Positions 54,739-64,000 of a DNA stretch of 64,000 bases are shown in pieces (within the stretch, counting starts at the first letter, position 1; each line of letters starts with the position of its first letter). The position numbers were made by a program, and so were the translations under genes. The notes beneath the pieces were generated by a model. The model worked only from the letters and a program-made list of their open reading frames with translations. It searched no databases and had not been told where the DNA came from. The stretch comes from Nilaparvata lugens (taxonomy: Eukaryota > Arthropoda > Insecta > Hemiptera > Delphacidae): positions 1,008,915 through 1,072,914 of the forward strand of contig NC_052505.1 of assembly GCF_014356525.2 (NCBI RefSeq), in the 5' to 3' direction.

Positions 54739-57250
54739 GTGACGTCGCAGTCGGTTCTTCAACACTGCTTCAATCAAGCTGGTTTTCTATACCTTTATTC
54801 GTACTTTTTCGTCGGATTATTTGCCGTTCGATTTTTTTGGAATTTAATCTTGTCTTTAGGCATCTTACTTTTTAGATATTTGCTACTTTTTCACCATACG
54901 TTTGTAAACGTGTTGTTCGCGGCTGTCATTTCCGCCTTCCCTTTTTGTTGCTACCGCCTTTTGCTTTTTGCTGTTTGTCTTTTCATGGAGGTCGTCGGGT
55001 GTGCGTATCTTGCGCCCGGTCTAAACCTTTCATCTGAATTCATCGGACCTACAGAACGTTTTTAAAGTGTGAATTATTCTTCAAATTAATTCGTTTGTTC
55101 TATTCTTCAAGTGTGATTCAATTATTCATCGAGTTCTTCACTCAGTTACTTTGATAAACTTTGTCAAGAATTGCAACCTCGTGTGAGCATTCATCACTAC
55201 TTATTTGATCTACAGAACGTTTTTAAAGTGTGAATTACTTCTGCAGATTAATTCATTTATTCTATTCTTAAATTGTGATTAAATTATTCATCGATTGCTT
55301 GCATATTGCTTTGATAAACTTTGTCAAAAATTACAACCTCGTGTAGGCTTCAGTTGCCATTTTTCTACAATTGGCTTCACCTCGTGAAACTCAAACTTTC
55401 AAGTGCATCATCTCTACCGTTTGGAAATCAATCCAAAAATTCCACAACTTGAAGATCGGATTATTCGTTTGGAATTCTACTTGCTCCAGCCTACATTTCC
55501 ACTGGGGATTCGCCTGCTGTAGTGGACGTTTCCATGCTTGTCATCGCATGGCCGATCACTTCATCGCTTGCTGATGTCCTGTTCCTGTTGGTATTGCGGA
55601 GTCATTGCCTGTCTGCCTGGCCGCATCTCCTCTTCAAAATTTTTATTCAGGTTATGTAATTTGTTCTATTCAATTTTCATTTACATATATACTTATTGAT
55701 TTATTAATGTCTATCTTGACATTCAATTCACTGAGGCCACCGACGCCTACTTATTATTTGGTTAATGTCTATCTCGACATTCAGTTCACTAAGGCCACCG
55801 ACGCCTACTTATTATTTGGTTAATGTCTATCTTGACATTCAATTCACTAAGGCCACCGACGCCTATTAATTTATTGGATTTGACAGCTACCCTTGGCTTT
55901 ACAAGTGATTTTCTGAGGCCACTGACGCCTATATAATTGTATTCAATAGTAGCAACTATTAATTTATTGGATTTGACAGCTACCCTTGGCTTTACAAGTG
56001 ATTCACTAAGGCCACCGACGCCTATTAATTTATTGGATTTGACAGCTACCCTTGGCTTTACAAGTGATTTTCTGAGGCCACTGACGCCTATATGATTGTA
56101 TTCAATAGTAGCAACTATTAATTTATTGGATTGACAGCTACCCTTGGCTTTACAAGTGATTTTCTGAGGCCACTGACGCCTACTTATCGTTCTATTGATG
56201 TCTTTCTTAATGATTCACTAAGGCACCGACGCTACTATTCATTGGATTTGACAGCTACCCTTGGTTTACAAGTGATTCACTAAGGCCACCGACGCCTATT
56301 AACTTATTGTCATTTTTTAAATTAATATTGTACTTTACAGCAAGAACCTTCATTATAGCACTCAATTTATATTCATTTCAGGTATCATTAATACTACATT
56401 TTCAATTATTGTCAGGCTTCAATGGTCATTATGTCATTGACCTAATTTCATTTAAATTTTGTATTTCTCTACATTATTTCACATGTTGTAATTTTCCCAA
56501 GATATTTCACTTAATCTACTTACAAATGTTTTGTATGTGGCCATCTGCCTATTATTATTAAAGATTCAAAGACTTAAAGACTTAAAGATATTAACTTAAT
56601 CTACTTACAATTGTTTTTGTATGGGCCATCTGCCTATTATTAGTAAAGATTCAAAGACTTAACCTACTTACAATTGCTTTTGTATGTGCCATCTGCCTAT
56701 TATTATTTTATTGATCTCAAGATATTTGACTCAATGTTTTTTGTATGTGGCCATCTGCCTATTATTATCTTACTATTATTAAATCTTATATTGTTGATTC
56801 ATTTAGTCTTTTATTGGCGTACTTACCACACTTCAAGCTATCAGTATTTTTATGCACAGAATTCAAAGATTTATTTGTAGGTATTTATACCAACTATCAT
56901 CCACAGTCCACTGCCCTGCCCTTGGATTCTGTCATTACCTGTAATAATTACTATAAAAATTTACACGAAATTTCAATAATTACATCTAGTAATGTGCTTC
57001 AATAAATGCAGTGAAGTGTTGAAGCTGAAAGCTGAACTATAAAAGTTTTAAAGAAATGTATTGAGTCCCTCCCTTTTTAAGCTCTCTCTTTCTATTTGAG
57101 TACTTTATCTTGATTATGCACTCTTCACAGATGGTTACAAAAACAGCAAGCAAGTGCAATAGTCTGTAGGTGCACTCTATCATTCTCGCTATATGTTTAC
57201 TTACTATATACATATATCCTGTAATTTGGTGTAGGCATATCTTGCTTACA
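54739..57250 (+). repeat. Three successive tandem-repeat blocks, possibly an LTR or 5' region of a retroelement
   Basis: Block 1: two ~155-bp units (about 55045-55200 and 55205-55350, 'ACAGAACGTTTTTAAAGTGT'). Block 2: about 55700-56300, units containing 'AAGGCCACCGACGCCTA' and 'TTGACAGCTACCCTTGGCTT', seen around ten times. Block 3: about 56510-56770, four units with 'GTGGCCATCTGCCTATTATT'. At 57240 'TTTGGTGGAGGCGCCGGGTA' resembles an LTR end with a primer-binding site. Overlapping frames here are low-complexity and not called. Confidence 0.6.
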
Positions 57251-57277
57251 TATTTGGTGGAGGCGCCGGGTATACCT

Positions 57278-57407
57278 GGTCATATGGGACATATATATGA
57301 ATCATATATTTATCTCATATTGATCAGGATTTTAGAGTTTTAATTTAGAAAAGTTTAATGAACAGTGTTTTTGTCTTTGAACAATTTTTGTCATCGACAG
57401 AAAGTTG
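57278..57407. repeat. Dispersed repeat also at 5320-5449
   Basis: See the copy at 5320. It abuts the assembly gap and could have misled scaffolding. Confidence 0.75.
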
Positions 57408-57427
57408 TGATCTGATATGATAGCCCT

Positions 57428-57527
57428 NNNNNNNNNNNNNNNNNNNNNNNNNNNNNNNNNNNNNNNNNNNNNNNNNNNNNNNNNNNNNNNNNNNNNNNNN
57501 NNNNNNNNNNNNNNNNNNNNNNNNNNN
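57428..57527. other. Assembly gap (100 N)
   Basis: Exactly 100 N; separates the segment with ROC exons from the last 6.5 kb. Confidence 1.
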
Positions 57528-57936
57528 AGAAAGCAGCTGTTTTCCAGTCCCTACGTAGATCTGAAAGACATAGTTTGCAGACGACTCTCGTCTGACGTCA
57601 GAACAGGTTACTTTCCGGCCTAGGCCGGAAAGAGTAGCCTTTCCAGCCGCTAACATTGAACTAAGAAAGGTGATCAAAAAACTTTTCATTATTTGTGTTC
57701 ATTATTCAATAATTAAAACATTTATAATAATATCATCTTATTGTCATTTGAAAGAATAAAAAAGTATAAACTCAACCTCCCACATAATTGAACATCATCT
57801 TTTAGGTTATTTGGACAAATCAGAATAAAAAATAAAAATACTTGAGGACAATTTCCTGATATTCAGATTACCTCAGATTTGTTAGAGAGCTATCACCTTC
57901 CACTTCTGCTTTCGGAAGTGCTTAGTAAACAACTAT

Positions 57937-57978
<42 letters not shown>

Positions 57979-58439
57979 TATATATTGTTTATTTTTGTAT
58001 GTGGCGAAAAATAGCGTTCGCACCACGGGCAATAATGTTTTTCCAGCTCTCAATCTTTTCTAGTCCTCGGCCTACGGCCTCGGACTTGAAAACCGATTTC
58101 GAGCAGGAAAAATCTTATTTTCTGCTCTAGGTGCAAAATATACTATTTTTGTTTAATAAAATATAATTGATCATTTTAAACGATAATGAACAGTTGATAT
58201 TACATTAATAAACCTGTATCAGCTACCGTCTATAGAAGGCATTAAAAAAACAGAGGATCGGCAACGTTTTTCTCCTATCTTTATCCCCTATCATTATAAC
58301 GTAGACCTCACTATAGTGGCATGTTTCCTATTGTGGCTGAGTATATCACACCGTTTTTGAAGCAGCTCCTGATTCATCAATATACGTCAGCATGCACAAT
58401 ACATATGACTATACACCATGAGTATCCCGAGATCCCTAA
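57528..58439. other. Repeat-derived stretch
   Basis: TA microsatellite at 57940-57985, a copy of the 23337-23480 repeat at 58165-58317, and 'CTTTCCGGCCTAGGCCGGAAAG', a perfect palindrome (two halves) at 57610-57631. No gene. Confidence 0.55.
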
Positions 58440-58813
58440 ATAGTCACCTGCAGTGATCCCTGGTCGTGATGTCAGGGCGTTTATGTTTGCTGATGATCTA
58501 GCAATACAAGTCAAGTGTGAGAAATTATTTGACAACATAAATTTCCTTAATTTTATCAATGCAACTATCGAAGACTGGACAGCTGCAAACTCTCCGTCTC
58601 AACAAAGACAAAACACTGTTGTTAAAATTTGATTTAAGTGACCGATGTGATATTGATCATGTGAAGTTTCTAGGCATCACATTACAAAATAATTTAAAGT
58701 GGGAAAAGCATGTCAGCTTACTGTGTAGTAAGGCGTCTAGAGATATTTTTATGCTTAGCAGATTAAGGCATATTATTAGTCTTGATGTGTTGATTGCTGT
58801 TTATCTATATATA

Positions 58814-58857
<44 letters not shown>

Positions 58858-59935
58858 ATATATATAAAAGCGAAATGGCACTCACTCACTGACTGACTGA
58901 CTCACTCACTCGCATAACTAAAAATCTACCGGACCAAAAACGTTCGAATTTGGTAGGTATGTTCAGTTGGCCCTTTAGAGGCGCACTAAGAAATCTTTTG
59001 GCAATATTTTAACTCTAAGGGTTGTTTTCAAGGGTTTAAAGTTCGTCTTTTAGCATGTATATTCTTCTTCTCCCAATCTCTTAATTATAATTGAAATTTC
59101 CATATCATATGTTACTATAGAACTATAATCTAGATAGAGTACCTCTTCGAAACAGTTGTTAACTTGCATCTAAATTAATAATTTTGTCAGGTTGGCATAA
59201 GTTGAGTTGACTTAGTTAGGTTCGCACCAAGTTGAAGATTCAAATGCATTTATCGCGGAAAAATTGATTGGACACTGCTACTTCAATCTTGGGAATATTA
59301 TATTACTAGCCGTCAGGCTCGCTTCGCTCGCCATATCTGTTTAGCCAGACGTTTAGTCTGGACCCCCGACTGGATTGTCCTAACATGATAAAAATGTCAT
59401 CTCATTCTTGGACGATCCAGTCGGGGGTCCAGGGGGCGGAGCCCCCTGGCTAGACGGGTATGGCGAGCGAAGCGAGCCTGACGGCTAGTCATGCATATAT
59501 TCAGTCTCATTTGGCATATGGCATTGTTGCATGGGGCAAAGATTCAAATGTGAAGACACTTTTTTTATTACAAAAGAGAGCTATCAGAGTAATTTGTAAT
59601 AAGGATAGTAGAACCCATTGTAAACCATTGTTTAAAAGCCTAAGAGTCATGACAATTACTGCACTGTATGCTTTTGAATGCATGATGTACACAAAGAAAT
59701 ATGTAAACAGTTTTCCAATCAATAGTAATGCACACAGCCATTTTACTAGACATGTTACAGCACTCAGAAGGACTCGGTGTAACTACCACTTTATGTTGAA
59801 TAGTTTTGTTGAGTTTGGAAAAAAATGTACAATAAGTTACCAGTTGAAATAAAAGAGCTTGAAATTAGACAGCTCAAAATTTGTGTGAAAAATATTTTAA
59901 TTGACTGCTGTCCTTACAGTATAAATGACTTGATG
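58440..59935 (+). pseudogene. Non-LTR reverse transcriptase interrupted by a Helitron-like insertion
   Basis: 'DVRAFMFADDLAIQVKCEKL' includes the catalytic F-A-D-D box (58486-58497). A frame change near 58575 is followed by 'LNKDKTLLLKFDLS', 'HVKFLGITLQNNLKWEKHVS' and 'SRLRHIISLDVLIAVY'. After the insertion (58804-59488) reading resumes 'AYIQSHLAYGIVAWG', 'LLQKRAIRVICNKDSRTHCK', 'HSHFTRHVTALRRTRCNYHF' and, after a stop region, 'NKLPVEIKELEIRQLKI'. Removing the insertion rejoins the frame at V-Y-H-A-Y. It ends with AATAAA-like sequence near 60140. Confidence 0.85.
58804..59488 (+). mobile_element. Helitron-like non-autonomous element, complete (685 bp)
   Basis: Starts TC after A (58803) with a TA-rich stretch, contains 'AAAAGCGAAATGGCACTCAC', GACT repeats, and the GC palindrome at about 59430-59450, and ends 'GGCGAGCGAAGCGAGCC' hairpin + TGACGG + CTAG before T (59489). 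Inserted between A and T as Helitrons do. Confidence 0.85.
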
Positions 59936-60169
59936 TAATGCATAAATAATGTGATGTAATTTGTAATTTTTATGGCCTGTTATATATTGATGTAAAATTT
60001 GATTTAATTGACATCTAACCTTACAGTTTTAAATACTAAATAATGTGATGTAATTCTATGACCTGTGATAAATTGTTAAAATTGTGATTTCTTGTATATT
60101 TTTGGACGATGTCTTGAATTATTGTTTTTAATGTTCTGACAATAAACGAGTCTTGAATCTTCAATCCTG

Positions 60170-60980
60170 AAGCTGGAGAAAAATGAAATTATCCTCAGAG
60201 CCTTATTTTGCAGTAGCAGCACATCGTGAACAGCTGGTGCGTGGGCAGGTCATACATGATGTGGCTTTTAAACAGTGAATGATAAGAAGGCCACAATGAT
60301 AAGATTGCGATTATGATAATCATGGCCATGATACGACTGTTTTCATCCACCACATATCTCAGGTAATTTAATAGCACTCTGGACAGTTTCCGTCAAACTT
60401 TGTGCACATGGTAATTACAGCTTAATCTCTTATCCATCCAGAATAATCCTAACAGATTCACTGGATCTGAAGCAAATGGTTGGGAATGTTGAAATTGTGC
60501 CAGTGAAATTATTGGGATTCTGGATTGACAGGAAGCTGAAATGGAATGTACACATCACTCAGACTTGTACGAAACTTTCAAGACTACTTCATCTGCTCAG
60601 AAAGCTGAGATATGTGGTGACGATTATTTGCTGACAGCCTATCACTCACTGTTCCACAGCCAAATAACCTACGGGATTTTGATTTGGGGGCATGCTTTGA
60701 CTGCATCGGACGTGCTACTGCTTCAGGAAAAGGCAATCAGAACATAACCTTCTCGGACCGCCTGGAACATTGCAGGCCACTCTTCAGAAAACTGATAATT
60801 ATGACAATGTTCAGCCAGTACATGTATTGCTCATTAATATATGTAAAAGACAAAGTGGACAGCCTGAAGAAACGGAGTAGCGTACATGTTCACCAAACCC
60901 GAGGTGCAGGGAACTTAAATATACCCCTTAGCAGACTGACAGGGGACCCAAAGGAGCTTCCACATAGCGGCTCTTAAATT
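60170..60980. pseudogene. Reverse transcriptase fragments in inverted arrangement
   Basis: Plus strand about 60480-60960: 'VKLLGFWIDRKLKWNVHITQ', 'LSRLLHLLRKLRYVV', 'AYHSLFHSQITYGILIWG', 'LLQEKAIRT', with frame changes and an abrupt stop. The minus strand 60377-60195 has a related piece, 'SYHSLFKSHIMYDLP' and 'LNYLRYVVDENSR'. This suggests two insertions or an inversion of one. Confidence 0.7.
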
Positions 60981-61264
60981 GTTCAATTAGCTCCCCAGGT
61001 CTGTGAAGGATGCTGAAAAAATGCTTTCAAACGCACGATGAAGGAGCGACTGGTAGAGCGGCCCATCTATTCGCTGACGGAGCTGGAGGATGAGCCTTTA
61101 TTCCCCCAACGATGTCCATGGTCTTAACAAAATCTGAGGGGACGTGCCCCTCGTCTTCCTTGAGACAGTCTGTCTGGTCATCCCAGCTAACAACGAAGGA
61201 TTCAAGTATCAATTAGCAAGTGGTTGTATTTTTAAACGAGCAAACTAGGATGCTTATTTTATTA
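60981..61264. other. No gene recognised
   Basis: Probably the retrotransposon 3' region ('ACGATGAAGGAGCGACTGGT'). Confidence 0.35.
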
Positions 61265-61666
61265 TTGACCGAGCGAAATGAGGTCTAAGATTCAAGTCGA
61301 CGGTTTGGCATTTCTCTTAATGTTTAAATGTTTATATGTTGCGCTTTTACGGCGAAACGCGGTAATATATTTTTATGAAATTTGACAGGTATGTTCCTTT
61401 TTAAATTGCGCGTCGATGTATATAGGCTACAAGGTTTTGGAAATTTTGCATTTCAAGGATAGAAAAGGAAAAAGAGCCTGCTTCATATGCCAATATGAGA
61501 TTAAAAATCAGACTATAGAATTATTTATCATAAATCAGCTGACAAGTGATTACACAGATGTGTGGAGAAGCCAGTCTATTGCTGTATTTCCATAAGGTCT
61601 ATAGTTTCAATCAGGTACTTGTAGATGAGAATACTGCGTGAGGTCTACTGTTCACAGAACTACTAG
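61265..61666 (+). repeat. TTGACCGAGC-family repeat, full length (402 bp)
   Basis: From 'TTGACCGAGCGAAATGAGGT' to 'TTCACAGAACTACTAG'; the best complete copy in the window. Confidence 0.85.
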
Positions 61667-62070
61667 TTATTTAGTTTTAGATTGTTGTCAAGAAACTACA
61701 ACCTTTGATTATGGATGCGTTCAGTATCCACAGTAAAAGTTAAGATACCTAAACGTATCCATAAGCTACAAATTAGCTACTTCTGTGAGTCTGTCAGACT
61801 TCCCTTGCCTGTTCCACAGTGACACCTCTGAAACAAAATAGGCTAATAAGTTGGGTGACAAGAAAGCATTATTCTCAATTGCTTTACTAAAATAATATTG
61901 TAGAGAGAAGCTGAAGTAAAAATGTATAATGGATATTATGTTATACTGCTCCTATAAAGCATTATCCTCCATTGTTCTACTGAAGTAATATTGGAGAAAG
62001 ACACTATAAGAATAAAATGTATAATAATTATAGAAGTGATGTAACATTTCCACTTCAATTCCTGTCTTAC

Positions 62071-62124
62071 CTGGTGAAGCAATCGTCCAGGGAAATCCTC
62101 TTCCTCAGGAGTAGAAATATCCAT
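62071..62124 (-). CDS. Possible first coding exon of an unidentified minus-strand gene
   Basis: ATG at 62124-62122 opens 18 codons, 'MDISTPEEEDFPGRLLHQ', ending at a consensus donor CAG|GTAAGA at 62071/62070. An in-frame TAG lies six codons upstream, and a T-rich tract with TTTTTGTAG about 35 bp upstream could be an acceptor of a 5'-UTR intron. The acidic, non-repetitive peptide and strong donor make this better than chance, but no partner exon is seen (the next minus-strand sequence is AT-rich down to 61667). I do not recognise the protein. Confidence 0.35.
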
Positions 62125-63290
62125 TTGTTCATTAGAATTCTAATACCTTTATCTACAAAAATTAAAAATTTGTTGAGTTCTCAATAAGCTAGCTGCTAGT
62201 TAGTAGATCCAGAATCCTATGGATTCTTTGATAACATAAAAATAGCTTTTATTTATTTAATTGTTGGTGTGGATCAATCTGTAATTTGAATGTGACTGAA
62301 TAAATTTTAGAAACAATTCAAAAAAGAAAAACTATTCTATTGAGTAACCATCAATAATTAAAATAACCTCACCAAGGTATCACTATTTTTAATAACTATA
62401 GGTTAAATCACTGATTCAGTGAATTAAAGTCTATAAAATCCATTAAAACACTGCATTGAATTATTTTTATTTAATTTCAACAAATCTAGAGTTAGTATTT
62501 AAAAAATCAATAAAATTTGCACAATAGTTAGCTAATATTGTAACCTAATTTTGCGTTCAGCCATAGGATTTATTGAAATTTAAAACAAAAGCAACTGTAT
62601 TGAGCAGCTGTTTGCTTTTCCTCTATGAGGAGAATGTCTGCTTCATATATATTAATTAGAAGTAAAGAGTTTAAATCAACTGTATTTAGAAAAAAGTATT
62701 CAGTTGGAATGTCAAGTTATTAATCACTTTGAAATGAATATCATTTTAATTGAAACAATAAACATTCTTGAATGTTTTTGAGTCGCTCCTACATTGGTTG
62801 GTAGTTTTGGTATCATATCTTGTCAGCTGTGATGATCATGATTTCTGTCTGTGGTTGCCAAAGTTTTTAGGTTATATTTTGATGCCAAATAGAAAGTTTA
62901 CTACGCCTTTAAACGTTTCTTAAATCAATATTCTTGTTGAAAAAAATATTCTTGGCTGTATTGAACTTTTTTTGTATTGTATTGCAAAACTTGGACAATT
63001 TTTCCCTGTAGTTGTACATTACTTGTTTACAGAAGAAGAGTCTTTTACAAAGACATAAGATTACACAACACTAGTCTAGAGTATTAGTTGGTGAGTATTG
63101 CTTTTATAATGTGTCTCTTAACTCCCATGAGTTTTTTAACTAATAATATTAGTTATTATAATATATAATAATATTCTATATATTATATAGAATTTGACGC
63201 CATCTATCTAGTAAACTGGTTATGAAATGTAGATGGAGAAATCAAGAAGTTTCTTATCGTGAAATACTCCTCTTCTCTATATTATGATTG
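62125..63290. other. AT-rich stretch, no gene recognised
   Basis: No element termini or ORF with motif; an AT-rich palindromic run lies at 63140-63195. Confidence 0.45.
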
Positions 63291-63299
63291 AATCAAGCT

Positions 63300-63695
63300 G
63301 TTATCATTTTAATTTTTATGTCAAGATGTCTTGAGGCTGCAAAAAAGGGCTGTAAAAATCCTAACAGGCAGCGACCATCTTGTCCACTGTAAGCCCATAT
63401 TTGCTTGGTGTACTAACGGTCATCAGCCATTACATCCTCCTACGCTTGGTGTATGTAAAGAGGATAGACAATTCTCTAGCTGCCTGTAGTGACATCCACT
63501 ACCACAACACCAGGCGCAGTGAGCTGTTGGATGTCCTCAGGAGACGCCTCCATCGACCACAAACCAGTTATAGGATTTCTGCCCTGTAATTCTTTGACTA
63601 GCTGCGTAATGGTGTGAAGCAATTGGATAAGGCCGCCTTCAGGAGAACCGTCCGGAAGATACTGTGTGACAAGGCATATTACAGTGTAAATGAAT
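63300..63695 (+). pseudogene. Non-LTR reverse transcriptase C-terminal fragment
   Basis: 'LQKRAVKILTGSDHLVHCKP' from about 63340; after a shift near 63415, 'LRLVYVKRIDNSLAACSDIH', 'YHNTRRSELLDVLRR', then 'KQLDKAAFRRTVRKILCDKA'. Stops and shifts make it non-functional. Confidence 0.75.
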
Positions 63696-64000
63696 ATTTG
63701 GGTAATAATTTGCATTTTTACTGAAAGCGCGATCAGTGGATCACTGCCATCTGAAATATTAGGCTCAACTCACACTACACCTTACACCTTCTTTTTCATC
63801 CATTACCCATACTTGTGGGATCGATGGCGTCATTTCACAATAAAATTCAAAAACACTAATTTATCAAGATGGCAGCGATCAAGATAGAGCACACTTAGTT
63901 AACATCTAAGGCCTTGCTCTATGACTTAGCAAGATAGTATTTGAGACAGGTCATCATTTAAAAATTCCTGTACATCATAATAAGCCCTGGCTCTCAAAAA
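63696..64000. other. No gene recognised to window end
   Basis: No supported feature. Confidence 0.4.

Noticed and set aside
54739..55065. 108-residue hydrophobic open frame as a membrane protein gene
   Set aside because: It is T-rich sequence within a repeat-rich block; no start context, homology motif or splice evidence.

Overview
The window is eukaryotic, intron-rich and AT-rich, and is packed with transposable elements. It is almost certainly from an insect. The repeat families and the host gene suggest a hemipteran, possibly a planthopper such as Nilaparvata; that species-level guess rests on recollection of repeat families and is low confidence. There are no bacterial features. Two runs of exactly 100 N (18164-18263 and 57428-57527) are scaffold gaps and divide the window into three contig-like segments.

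The only recognisable host gene is a LRRK-type (leucine-rich-repeat, ROC-GTPase, kinase, WD40) protein kinase. Six plus-strand exons in the middle segment carry the LRRs and most of the ROC GTPase: 23503-23697, 28211-28389, 35567-35757, 40375-40652, 47318-47463 and 53007-53151. Three minus-strand exons in the first segment carry the end of the kinase domain and part of the WD40-like C-terminus: 14112-13914, 7794-7602 and 3271-3017. Splice phases match across all neighbouring exons except between 35757 and 40375, where an exon appears to be missing. The COR domain and most of the kinase are absent. The two halves point in opposite directions on either side of the first gap, so the segments are probably mis-ordered and mis-oriented, unless the locus is truly rearranged.

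Nearly everything else is transposon-derived and sits in the long introns. Segment 1 (1-18163) has a non-LTR reverse transcriptase fragment, several foldback elements, a nested composite element (9323-13767) and Helitron-like copies. Segment 2 (18264-57427) has a Tc1/mariner element with a broken transposase, a TIR element carrying a THAP-domain ORF, a Penelope-like element with a GIY-YIG domain inside a mariner relic, two RTE-like fragments embedded in a 93-bp hairpin-forming minisatellite, TTAA- and TA-flanked foldback MITEs, a tRNA-like module inside a foldback element, and blocks of tandem repeats. Segment 3 (57528-64000) has decayed reverse transcriptase fragments, one of them split by a Helitron-like insertion whose removal restores the reading frame, and one possible first coding exon of an unidentified minus-strand gene.

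The transposon proteins are mostly broken by stops or frameshifts. The strongest biological and assembly question is the split LRRK gene. The strongest structural curiosities are the hairpin minisatellite, the THAP-ORF element, the tRNA-like foldback and the precise nested insertions with visible empty sites.
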